64,000 nucleotides of DNA from JBCCJA01 sp039045975 (GTDB lineage Bacteria; Planctomycetota; Planctomycetia; Planctomycetales; Planctomycetaceae), in NCBI GenBank assembly GCA_039045975.1, contig JBCCJA010000007.1:1-64000 (forward strand), read 5' to 3'. This document shows, one piece after another, positions 34,967 to 42,381 of this stretch (its first letter is position 1; each line of letters opens with the position of its first letter). A program made the position numbers and the translations under genes. The notes under the pieces were generated by a model. The model searched no databases. It was given only the letters and a program-made list of their open reading frames with translations, and had not been told where the DNA came from.

Positions 34967-35410
34967 CTATTCGCCGGCGGTCATCGCGTCGATTTTCTCG
35001 ATCCGCGGCACGTGTCGGCCGCCCTCGAAGCCGGTCGTGAGCCACTTGTCGACGATCGCGCGGGCGGTCGCGGCGTCGACCATGCGTTCGCCGATCGCGA
35101 TCGCGTTCGCGTCGTTGTGCAGGCGGCCGAGTTCGGCGGTCTCGACGTTCCAGCAGAGGGCACAGCGGACGCCGCGGACGCGGTTCGCGGCGATCGCCTC
35201 GCCGTTGCCCGAGCCGCCGAGCACGATCGCCCGGTCGCACTCCCCGGCCGCGACGGCCCGTGCGGCCGGGATGACGAAGTCGGGATAATCGCAGCGTTCG
35301 TCCGAAGCGGTTCCGAAATCGACGACTTCGTGCCCGCCGGAGCGGAGGTGGTCCGCGAGCATCTGCTTGTACGCGAAGCCCGCGTGATCGGAAGCGACGG
35401 CGATCTTCAT
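34967..35410 (-). CDS. rpiB: ribose-5-phosphate isomerase B
   Basis: Interconverts ribose-5-phosphate and ribulose-5-phosphate in the pentose phosphate pathway; 147 residues, normal length. MKIAVASDHAGFAYKQML at the start and DYPDF near 55 are family marks. The active-site strand reads LGGSGNGEAIAANRVRGVRC: the Glu after GNG is the arrangement of actinobacterial RpiB, where a Glu acts as the base, instead of the Cys used by E. coli RpiB. Later LHNDANAIAIGERMV carries the second active-site region. ATG at 35410. It is probably the first gene of a unit with the GT-C glycosyltransferase and the AsmA-like gene. Confidence 0.94.
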   Translation of the reverse strand: MKIAVASDHAGFAYKQMLADHLRSGGHEVVDFGTASDERCDYPDFVIPAARAVAAGECDRAIVLGGSGNGEAIAANRVRGVRCALCWNVETAELGRLHNDANAIAIGERMVDAATARAIVDKWLTTGFEGGRHVPRIEKIDAMTAGE

Positions 35411-35501
35411 CGGGCGGCAGACGGAATCGGGGCGACGTGACGATTTTCGCGGGCGATCACATCGGCTCGGGACGGCGGATTCAAGGAGGCCGAACGGCCC
35501 A

Positions 35502-35582
35502 TAGCACTTCGTGCCGACTCGTGGCCGCGGATCAAGCCGCAAGCCTTGCGAACCGCAGGCCCACGAGCCGGCAACCGTGCTA
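35502..35582. repeat. imperfect inverted repeat with inner palindrome
   Basis: Arms 35502-35524 (TAGCACTTCGTGCC, then GACTCGTGG) and 35561-35582 (CCACGAGCCGGCAACC, then GTGCTA) pair over about 22 bases with a few mismatches. The loop contains a second small palindrome, CGCAAGCCTTGCG. It occupies the 206-base gap between rpiB and the MBL-fold gene and looks like an interspersed repeat rather than a terminator, since no T-tract follows. Confidence 0.5.
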
Positions 35583-35616
35583 CGAGTCAGGTAGCAATGC
35601 TGTATGGCCGGCCCCG

Positions 35617-36396
35617 CTAAAACGGCACCGTCAATCCGTCGTACGCGGCGACGACTCCGTCCGGCAGTCGCGAAGAGAGTTCCTCGTACTCCACTTGGCA
35701 AGACAGGTGGGTCAGCACCGCCCGCCGCGGCTTCAGTTCCGCGATCACCTCGAGTGCCTGGCCGATGCTGAAGTGGGTCGGGTGGGGCTTGTCGCGGAGA
35801 GCGCCGAGGATGAGCGTGTCGAGCCCCGAGAGTCTCGGCCAGGTCTCCGGCGGGATCTCACTGACGTCGGAACAGAACGCGACGTCGGCGACACGGAAGC
35901 CGAGGATCGGCAGGCGTCCGTGCATCAGCCGCAGTGGGATGATCGGCATCCCGAGCACCTCGAACGGCTCGGTGGCGATTTCGCGGAAGGCGAACTTCGG
36001 CACGGCCCAGGCATGGGTTTTTTCCGCGGTGTCGTCGAAGGCGTAGTGGAACGCACGCCTGAGGGCCTCTTCGACCGGTGGCTCACAGCAGAGTTCGACC
36101 GGGGCGGTGCGGCGGAAGCTACAGATCCGCAGGTCGTCGAGGCCAAAAATGTGGTCGGCGTGGGCGTGCGTGAAGATCGCCGCGTCGACCTGTTCGACCC
36201 GCTCGCGGACGAGTTGCATCCGGAGTTCGGGCGGCGTGTCGATGACGAAATTGCCCTCCGGGGCCGGGACCAAGACTCCCGTGCGGGTGCGGCTGTTCCG
36301 CGGGTGGTCCGAGCGGCAGGCGTCGGTGTTGCAGCCGGGGATCGGCGTGCCGGTGCTCGAGCCGCAACCGAGGATCGTCAGGACGCGCGAGGGCAA
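35617..36396 (-). CDS. MBL-fold metallohydrolase, PhnP-like
   Basis: A 259-residue metallo-beta-lactamase-fold hydrolase. The metal motif is THAHADHIFGLDDLR (about residues 76-90), preceded by VIDTPPELRMQLVRERV and the N-terminal LTILGCGSSTGTPIPGCNTDACRSDHPRNSR, in which the Cys-rich segment and the NSRTRTG loop are marks of PhnP-type cyclic phosphodiesterases. Later motifs are VAFCSDVSEIP, LILGALRDKPHPTHFSIGQA and AVLTHLSCQVEYEEL. The in-vivo substrate is uncertain. The start is the TTG at 36396; an in-frame stop lies four codons upstream and no ATG or GTG precedes the conserved LTILGCG strand. Confidence 0.88.
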   Translation of the reverse strand: MPSRVLTILGCGSSTGTPIPGCNTDACRSDHPRNSRTRTGVLVPAPEGNFVIDTPPELRMQLVRERVEQVDAAIFTHAHADHIFGLDDLRICSFRRTAPVELCCEPPVEEALRRAFHYAFDDTAEKTHAWAVPKFAFREIATEPFEVLGMPIIPLRLMHGRLPILGFRVADVAFCSDVSEIPPETWPRLSGLDTLILGALRDKPHPTHFSIGQALEVIAELKPRRAVLTHLSCQVEYEELSSRLPDGVVAAYDGLTVPF

Positions 36397-36689
36397 GCGA
36401 TGGTCTCAAGCGAGGTTGCGGCAGCCGGCGGGCGCGGACGGCATCCGCGAAGCATATCGCCACACATCCGACGGGAGACCTCCTACGGTGCCGAGAATCG
36501 TCAGCCGATCTGCCTGACGCACCGCAACGCGGATCACGTGCTCACGAATAGCGCGGGAACTGGTCAACCTTGCCGTCGAAATGTGCAGGCAAATCCCGCA
36601 AGCCCGGTTCCAACTCACAAAACACGGTGGTTTACATCTTTCGACGGGCTCTGGGCTGTTCGGCACGCGACATGCACCCCTATTGACCG

Positions 36690-36760
36690 ATGGCCGGGGA
36701 TGTAGCCGGTCCGACTCTGTGTGGGAGCGGATCCGGGCGAGCGCCTGCATCCCCGGCCAT
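36690..36760. repeat. 13-bp perfect inverted repeat in a gene-poor gap
   Basis: ATGGCCGGGGATG at 36690-36702 and its exact complement at 36748-36760 flank 45 bases. The right arm abuts the stop codon of the small frame at 36761-36982, so on the minus strand it could act as that gene's 3' hairpin. The rest of the gap from 36397 to 36689 is less GC-rich than the genes around it and holds no gene I can support; a 114-codon minus-strand frame there has no recognisable protein character. Confidence 0.5.
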
Positions 36761-36982
36761 CTATTCTCTACCGGTGATGAATTCGCCGACGGCTTGCATC
36801 TCGATCCGTGTGCGGTGGTCGAGTTCTAAAAAAGTCTTTCCTTGCGATGAGTGCAGGCCTGTTACCTCGTAGGTACCGGGCGGGACCGTGTGGGGAAGCC
36901 CGGTCCCGATTCGCCACGCGAGCGTGTGCTTGGACAATGTCGCATGAGATGTCGTGGAAGTACGCATAACCGAAGACCTCAC
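36761..36982 (-). CDS. possible small hypothetical protein
   Basis: A 73-codon frame (GTG at 36982; ATG at 36967 gives 68 codons). The C-terminal part (GTYEVTGLHSSQGKTFLELD, then HRTRIEMQAVGEFITGRE) has a plausible alternating beta-strand pattern, and a perfect inverted repeat follows immediately after the stop. Against it: no strong Shine-Dalgarno site, no recognised family, and a location in a gap of lower GC than its neighbours. It may be a remnant of a longer gene. Confidence 0.3.
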   Translation of the reverse strand: MRSSVMRTSTTSHATLSKHTLAWRIGTGLPHTVPPGTYEVTGLHSSQGKTFLELDHRTRIEMQAVGEFITGRE

Positions 36983-37132
36983 TGCTCAACACAAAACGCC
37001 GAAGCCGTGTCTGACTCGAAATGACGACACACGGTCCGGGTCCGATCGGTTCGACCGCCCGGCCGACGCCACATAAACTTTCGCTAGCGCATGCCGACCC
37101 GAAGTCGTAGCGGCACTTCCCGTAACGGACCT

Positions 37133-37993
37133 ATGCACACGAACGACGCGCAGCCCCGCATTTGCTCGTTCGAGAGCCGACGGCAGCCGGAGATGAGCCG
37201 TCTTCTCGCCCGTTTCGGCGCGACCGGCACGGTCGCGCCGTCGATGCGGGAGATACCGCTCACCGACAATCAAGACGCGATCGCGTTCGGCGAAGAACTC
37301 CTCGCCGGCCGCGTCGACCTGATGGTCTTTTTGACCGGTGTCGGGGCGCGGGCCTTGATGGAGTGCCTCGAATCGCGACACGAACGGTTCGAGATCCTGA
37401 CGGCCCTCCGCCGGACGGAAACCGCGATCCGCGGCCCGAAACCGGCCGCCGTCTTGCGCGAGTGGGACGTGCCGATCACTTATTCGGCACCGAGCCCGAA
37501 CACGCACATCGAGCTGCTGCGGACTTTGCGCGACGAGGCAGTTCTCGCCGGCAAATCGATCGCTGTTCAGGAGTACGGGCGACCCAACCCCGAGCTGTAC
37601 GCCGGACTGACCGAATCGGGCGCGACAGTCCGCCCGATCCCGGTCTACCGGTGGGCGTTACCCGAAGACACCGGGCCGCTCCGCGACACGATCGAGTCGG
37701 CATGCGAGGACGCGTTCGACGCCTATGTGTTTACGGCCGCGAAGCAGATCGAACACGTGCTGGAGGTCGCGGCCGAGACCGGCCGGCGGGAAGCCTTTCT
37801 CGCCGCCGCGGGCCGTGCCGTTGTCGGCTCGGTGGGGCCGGAGTGTACGATCGGCCTCAACGCGGCCGGACTGACGCCCGACATCGAGGCCACCCCGCCG
37901 AAGATGGGGCCGCTCGTGCGGGCGACCGTGGAGGCCGTCCGCGGGAGGTCGGCGACCTCGAACCAGGGCCCGTCGGCGGGATCACAACGATGA
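37133..37993 (+). CDS. hemD: uroporphyrinogen-III synthase
   Basis: Closes and isomerises hydroxymethylbilane to uroporphyrinogen III, the branch point of tetrapyrrole synthesis. The family is poorly conserved; the assignment rests on RICSFESRRQPEMSRLLARF at the start, DLMVFLTGVGARALME (about residues 64-79), IAVQEYGRPNPELYAGL, DAYVFTAAKQIEHVLEVA and a C-terminal VGSVGPECTIGLNAAGLTPD, plus its place directly before hemE. It has 286 residues from the ATG at 37133; an in-frame ATG at 37091 would add 14 residues without family character. The stop overlaps hemE (ATGA). Confidence 0.9.
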   Translation: MHTNDAQPRICSFESRRQPEMSRLLARFGATGTVAPSMREIPLTDNQDAIAFGEELLAGRVDLMVFLTGVGARALMECLESRHERFEILTALRRTETAIRGPKPAAVLREWDVPITYSAPSPNTHIELLRTLRDEAVLAGKSIAVQEYGRPNPELYAGLTESGATVRPIPVYRWALPEDTGPLRDTIESACEDAFDAYVFTAAKQIEHVLEVAAETGRREAFLAAAGRAVVGSVGPECTIGLNAAGLTPDIEATPPKMGPLVRATVEAVRGRSATSNQGPSAGSQR

Positions 37994-39033
37994 CCGAAAA
38001 ACTCGGCGAAGGCCGCTTCCTGAAGGCCTTGCGGCGAGAGCCGGTCGACACGACGCCGCTGTGGATCATGCGGCAGGCGGGGCGATACCTGCCCGAATAT
38101 CGGGCGATCCGCCGCGGTCTCGACTTTCTCGACTTTTGCAAAAGCCCCGACCTCGCTTCCGAGGCGACGCTGTCGGCTCAGGCCGTCCTCGGCGTCGACG
38201 CCGCCATCCTCTTCGCCGACCTGCCGACGATTCTCGAGCCGATCGGTTTCGACCTCAGTTATCGGCCGGGTCCGCAGGTCGCCAACCCTTTCCGCGGCAG
38301 CGACGACCTGGTCCGCATCCGGGAGTTCGAAGACCTCGGGACGATGGAATACGTCTATGAGACGGTCCGCCGCGTCCGGGCGGGGCTCCCCGAAGACATC
38401 CCGCTGATCGGCTTCGCGGGCGCCCCGTTCACGCTCGCGTCGTACGCGATCGAAGGGGCCGGGTCGAAGAACTACGCCTTCGTCAAAGCGATGATGTATC
38501 GCCGACCGGAGGTCTGGGACGAGTTCGCGGGTCTGCTTTCTCGGGCGATCACGAAGCACCTGATCGCCCAGTTCGAAGCCGGCTGTCAGGTCGTGCAGCT
38601 GTTCGACAGTTGGGCCGGGGCCCTCGGCCCGGTTGATTACGAAGCCTTCGTCCTCCCGCACCTCAAACGCGTCATCGAGGCGGTCGAGCCGTACGGGCCG
38701 GTCATCAATTTCATGACCGGCAACCCGGCACTGTTACCGCTTTGTGCCTCGGCCGGCGGGGCAGCGGTCGGTCTCGACTGGCGGGTCGATCTCGCCGCCG
38801 GCTGGGAAGCGGTCGGGCACGACCGGGCGGTGCAGGGCAACCTCGACCCGATCGCGTTGCTGTCCGACCCGAAAACTCTCCACGCCAAAGTGAAAACGAT
38901 TCTCGACGCCGCGGGCGGCAGGCCGGGCCACCTGTTCAATCTCGGCCACGGGATCTTGCCGGAGACCGACCCGGCCCTCGCGAAGGCCCTCGTCGACATG
39001 GTCCACGAAGAGGGCACCCGCCCGAGGGGCTGA
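37990..39033 (+). CDS. hemE: uroporphyrinogen decarboxylase
   Basis: Removes four acetate carboxyls from uroporphyrinogen III to give coproporphyrinogen III. The 347-residue protein carries the N-terminal signature PLWIMRQAGRYLPEYRAIR (residues about 21-39), with the substrate-binding arginines, and the second signature GFAGAPFTLASYAIEG; FADLPTILEPIGFDL holds the catalytic Asp region, and LFNLGHGILPETDPALAKAL ends it. The ATG overlaps the hemD stop. The next gene starts two bases after the stop. Confidence 0.98.
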   Translation: MTEKLGEGRFLKALRREPVDTTPLWIMRQAGRYLPEYRAIRRGLDFLDFCKSPDLASEATLSAQAVLGVDAAILFADLPTILEPIGFDLSYRPGPQVANPFRGSDDLVRIREFEDLGTMEYVYETVRRVRAGLPEDIPLIGFAGAPFTLASYAIEGAGSKNYAFVKAMMYRRPEVWDEFAGLLSRAITKHLIAQFEAGCQVVQLFDSWAGALGPVDYEAFVLPHLKRVIEAVEPYGPVINFMTGNPALLPLCASAGGAAVGLDWRVDLAAGWEAVGHDRAVQGNLDPIALLSDPKTLHAKVKTILDAAGGRPGHLFNLGHGILPETDPALAKALVDMVHEEGTRPRG

Positions 39034-39035
39034 CC

Positions 39036-40508
39036 GTGCCCGACCCGCCACGGCACCGACACGAGCCCGATGACGCCCCGACGCCCCGCCGGGTCGCCGT
39101 CATCGGCGGCGGGCTCGCCGGCCTCGTCGCCGCACATCGGCTCGCCGGACGCCCGCCCGGTTCGCCGAAGATCGAAGTCAGCCTGTTCGAGGCCTCCGAC
39201 CGTTTCGGCGGGATCCTGCGGTCGGTCCGCGACGGCGAATGGCTTGTCGAACACGGCCCCGACATGCTGCAGACGAAGCCGGCGGCCGTGTCTCTGATCG
39301 AACGACTCGGGCTCGAAGGACAGGCGATCGGGACCGAGACGCGGTATCGCGGGGCGCTCGTCCTGAAGGACGGCAAACCGGTCCCGGTGCCGTCCGGGTT
39401 CGCGCTGATGAGCCCGAACAGACCCCGCTCACTCGCGACGACGCCGCTGCTGCGGCCGGCGGGACGGGCCCGCGCGATCGCCGAAGCCTTCGTCCCGCCC
39501 GGCCCGCCCGACGCCGACCCGTCGGTCGCGGACTTCGCCCGCAGACGCTTCGGCGTCGAGGCGTTCGAACGTCTCGTCGAGCCCCTCGTCGCCGGCATTT
39601 ACACCGGCGATGCCGAGCGGATCAGCCTCCGCGCGACGCTGCCCCGTTTCCTCGACGATGAGCGCCGCCACGGCAGCCTGACCCGCGCCGCGACGTCGCG
39701 ACGCACGTCAGGCAGCCGCGGCGGCGGCATCGGCCCGGCGGCGGCCGACGCCGACACCGGGGCCCGCTACGGAGAGTTCTTAAGTTTCCCGGACGGCATC
39801 GCGGAACTGACCGACCGGCTCGCGGAACGGCTCGACGCGGCGGACCGCGTTTTCCTGCGGCCCTCAACGCCGGTCACGGCCGTCACGCCGGCCGAGGACG
39901 ACTGGCGGGTCGCGATCGCGGACGGGCCCGAAGAGCGTTTCGACGACGTTGTCCTGGCCGTTTCGGCGGCGGTCGCCGCCAGGCTCTGCGTCACATGCGG
40001 GCCGCTCGCGGATCGGCTCGCGGCACTACGTCACGCCTCCTCGGCGGTCGTCATCACTCGTCACCGACTCGCCGACGTCGGCGACCCTCTGGCCGCATTC
40101 GGACTCGTCGTCCCGACCGCCGAGAACCGCTCGGCGATCGCGATCTCTTTCACGTCACGGAAGTTCCCGGGACGCGCGCCGGAAGGTCACGTCTTGCTGC
40201 GGACGTTCCTGGGCGGCGTCAAAAAACCGTCGCTCCTGGAACGCACGGACGAAGAACTGATCGAAATGACTCGACGCGAGCTGGCGGAAATCCTGGACGC
40301 GAAGCCGCCCGATCACGCCGAGGTCGTCCGTTGGCCGGGGGCCATGCCGCAGTACGAAGTCGGGCACCTGGAGCGGATCGCGGAGTTGGACCGCTCGGTC
40401 GCGGAATCTCCCGGACTGCATCTGTGCGGACTGTCGTATCGCGGCGTCGGGATCGCGGACGTCATCGCGGAGGCCGAAAAAACGGCCGAAACGGTGGCGG
40501 AGCGATGA
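39036..40508 (+). CDS. hemG: protoporphyrinogen/coproporphyrinogen oxidase (HemY type)
   Basis: FAD-dependent oxidase of the haem pathway, 490 residues. An FAD dinucleotide motif VAVIGGGLAGLVAAHRLAG lies near the N-terminus, followed by FEASDRFGGILRSVRDGEWLVEHGPDML, which matches the HemY family's GGxxxT/S and GPxxL region. RFGVEAFERLVEPLVAGIYTGDAERISL, EFLSFPDGIAELTDRLAERL and a C-terminal GLHLCGLSYRGVGIADVI complete the pattern. Whether the substrate is proto- or coproporphyrinogen cannot be told. GTG start two bases after the hemE TGA; no other start fits the conserved N-terminus. Confidence 0.95.
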   Translation: MPDPPRHRHEPDDAPTPRRVAVIGGGLAGLVAAHRLAGRPPGSPKIEVSLFEASDRFGGILRSVRDGEWLVEHGPDMLQTKPAAVSLIERLGLEGQAIGTETRYRGALVLKDGKPVPVPSGFALMSPNRPRSLATTPLLRPAGRARAIAEAFVPPGPPDADPSVADFARRRFGVEAFERLVEPLVAGIYTGDAERISLRATLPRFLDDERRHGSLTRAATSRRTSGSRGGGIGPAAADADTGARYGEFLSFPDGIAELTDRLAERLDAADRVFLRPSTPVTAVTPAEDDWRVAIADGPEERFDDVVLAVSAAVAARLCVTCGPLADRLAALRHASSAVVITRHRLADVGDPLAAFGLVVPTAENRSAIAISFTSRKFPGRAPEGHVLLRTFLGGVKKPSLLERTDEELIEMTRRELAEILDAKPPDHAEVVRWPGAMPQYEVGHLERIAELDRSVAESPGLHLCGLSYRGVGIADVIAEAEKTAETVAER

Positions 40509-41266
40509 CCGAAGACGGGCCACGGCAGGCCGCGGGCGAGCGCACGGACCCGGCTGAGAAGCACCGAACCAAATGGAGACGTCGCGTCATGGTCGCCGCG
40601 GCTTGCCTTGCGGCACCGCCGGCGGTCTTCGGATTGGCGGTTGTCCTCGGGCAATTGCCCCGCGGCGGCGAGATGCCGCCCGCCGCCGACGGAGTCGTCA
40701 TCGGGGTCTATGCCGACGAGGCCCACTCCGAGCTCATCCTGCCGGTCGACGCGGCCGGCATCGATCTGTCGGAGTTCGGGGGCGGTCGCGACCGTCTCCG
40801 CGGGGCAAGCCACATCGCCGTCGGCTGGGGCGACGAGGGGTTTTTCATGCACACGCCGACCTGGGCCGACCTGAGTTTCGGACGGGCGGTCGCGGCGATC
40901 TTTTGGCCGACGCGGACCGTCATGCGGGTGAAGCCGGCCGCCGCCCCGGCCGGCGGCGGCGGCGTGTCGTCGGTCCGGATTTCGGAAGAACGGTTCGTGG
41001 AGCTCGCGGATGCGGTCGCGGCCGATTTTCGACGCGAGGCCGGCGCCCTTGTCGAGTTGACCGCCGCGGAGTACCCGGAGGCGTACGAGACCTATCAAGA
41101 ACGGGGTGAGCGGGTGCTTTTCTTCCGTGCCAACGGCTCGTACACCGGGCTCTACACGTGCAACAATTGGACGTCGGACCGACTCGCGACGGCCGGCGTG
41201 CCGACCGGGCTTTGGACGCCGTTCACGTGGGGCGTGTTCAACCCGCGAGACGATTCCGAACCGTGA
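40505..41266 (+). CDS. DUF2459 (TIGR02117) family membrane-anchored protein
   Basis: A 253-residue protein with a single N-terminal membrane helix (VMVAAACLAAPPAVFGLAVV) and a periplasmic DUF2459 domain: VIGVYADEAHSELILPVD, HIAVGWGDEGFFMHTPTWAD, LFFRANGSYTGLYTCNNWTS and the final GVPTGLWTPFTWGVF. The Tyr-Thr-Cys-Asn-Asn-Trp segment suggests a cysteine-hydrolase-like active site with the His of the DEAHSE region, but the biochemical role is not established. The start overlaps the hemG stop (ATGA) and the end overlaps tilS (GTGA), so it is embedded in the haem/tilS operon without an evident link to either pathway. Confidence 0.85.
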   Translation: MTEDGPRQAAGERTDPAEKHRTKWRRRVMVAAACLAAPPAVFGLAVVLGQLPRGGEMPPAADGVVIGVYADEAHSELILPVDAAGIDLSEFGGGRDRLRGASHIAVGWGDEGFFMHTPTWADLSFGRAVAAIFWPTRTVMRVKPAAAPAGGGGVSSVRISEERFVELADAVAADFRREAGALVELTAAEYPEAYETYQERGERVLFFRANGSYTGLYTCNNWTSDRLATAGVPTGLWTPFTWGVFNPRDDSEP

Positions 41267-42318
41267 CCGAAATCCCGCCTGGCGTCGTCGACAGCTGGCG
41301 AAGGCTCGCCCCTGAGACCGGCCGGATCGTGATCGCCTGCTCCGGCGGCCCCGACAGCATGGCGTTGCTGCTGACGGCCACTCAGGTTTTCGGACGTGAG
41401 CGGCCGCACGTCGTCACCGTCGACCACCGCACGCGGCCCGATTCCGCCCCGGACGCCGAGTTCGTCCTCGCCGAAGCCACTGCGGCGGGTGTCTCGGCCG
41501 AGATCGTTACGCCCGACCGCCCGCCGGGTGACCTCAGCGAAGCCGCAGCCCGCGACCTGCGCTACGCGGCCTTGGCCGCCGCTGCCGACTCCGTCAGCGC
41601 GTCCGCGATCGCGACCGGTCATCAGGCCGACGACCAGGTCGAAACGATCTTGTTCCGCATCTTGCGGGGCACCGGCCTCGACGGGCTAGCCGGCATCCCG
41701 GAACGCAGGCCGCACAAGACAGCGACCGGCGCCGTCGAAGTGATCCGCCCCCTGCTCGGTACGCCGCGAGACGCCCTCGCCGCGTACGTCACCGCCTGCG
41801 GGCGGACGTACCGGCTCGACCCGACGAACGACACCGCCGACTACCGCCGGAATCGACTGCGGAACGAGGCCCTGCCGTTGCTCCGCGACATCATCGGCCC
41901 GGGCGTCGATACGGCCCTCCGCAGACTCGGCGGCCTCGCCGCCGAAGAGGCCGCGAATGTGGAGGCCGAACTCGTCGAAATCCACGCCAGGCTCCGGGAC
42001 GACGCCGACACATCGAAGGCGCCCGGCGAAGTGGTCTGGCCGATTTCGGTCCTCGCGGGCCTTCCTGAACCCCGCGTCCGCGCTCTGCTCATCTCCGTGT
42101 GGAACGAGCAGTCGTGGCCGCGGCAGGGGATGACGCGTGCCGCCTGGACCGCGGCCGCCGAAGTCGCCCGGGGCGAACGGACCGCCCTCGACCTGCCGGG
42201 CGGGGTCCACGTGCGTCAACGACGCGGACTGTTGCGGCTGACCGGCCCGGTCGGCCCGACTAACGCATCATCATCCGTGGATTCTGGGCCCGCGGCCGAT
42301 TACGCTCCGCCGGACTAG
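41263..42318 (+). CDS. tilS: tRNA(Ile)-lysidine synthase
   Basis: Modifies C34 of tRNA-Ile(CAU) to lysidine so that it reads AUA; essential in most bacteria. The 351-residue protein has the PP-loop IVIACSGGPDSMALLL (residues 22-37), VVTVDHRTRPDS, SAIATGHQADDQVETILFRILRGTG and YRLDPTNDTADYRRNRLRNEALPLL, the full N-terminal catalytic signature. The C-terminal part is short compared with E. coli TilS. The GTG at 41263 overlaps the previous stop (GTGA) and gives an N-terminus just ahead of the PP-loop strand. It is the last gene of the hemDEG operon; 63 bases follow before the MFS gene. Confidence 0.95.
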   Translation: MTEIPPGVVDSWRRLAPETGRIVIACSGGPDSMALLLTATQVFGRERPHVVTVDHRTRPDSAPDAEFVLAEATAAGVSAEIVTPDRPPGDLSEAAARDLRYAALAAAADSVSASAIATGHQADDQVETILFRILRGTGLDGLAGIPERRPHKTATGAVEVIRPLLGTPRDALAAYVTACGRTYRLDPTNDTADYRRNRLRNEALPLLRDIIGPGVDTALRRLGGLAAEEAANVEAELVEIHARLRDDADTSKAPGEVVWPISVLAGLPEPRVRALLISVWNEQSWPRQGMTRAAWTAAAEVARGERTALDLPGGVHVRQRRGLLRLTGPVGPTNASSSVDSGPAADYAPPD

Positions 42319-42381
42319 GGGTCGCACCGACTGCGTACACCCTCAATCTTTTATTCCCCTGTTGTCCGCCCCGAGGTCTTG

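Noticed and set aside
36406..36750. 114-codon minus-strand frame
   Set aside because: No start signal, no regular secondary-structure pattern, and it spans both the MBL gene start and the inverted repeat.
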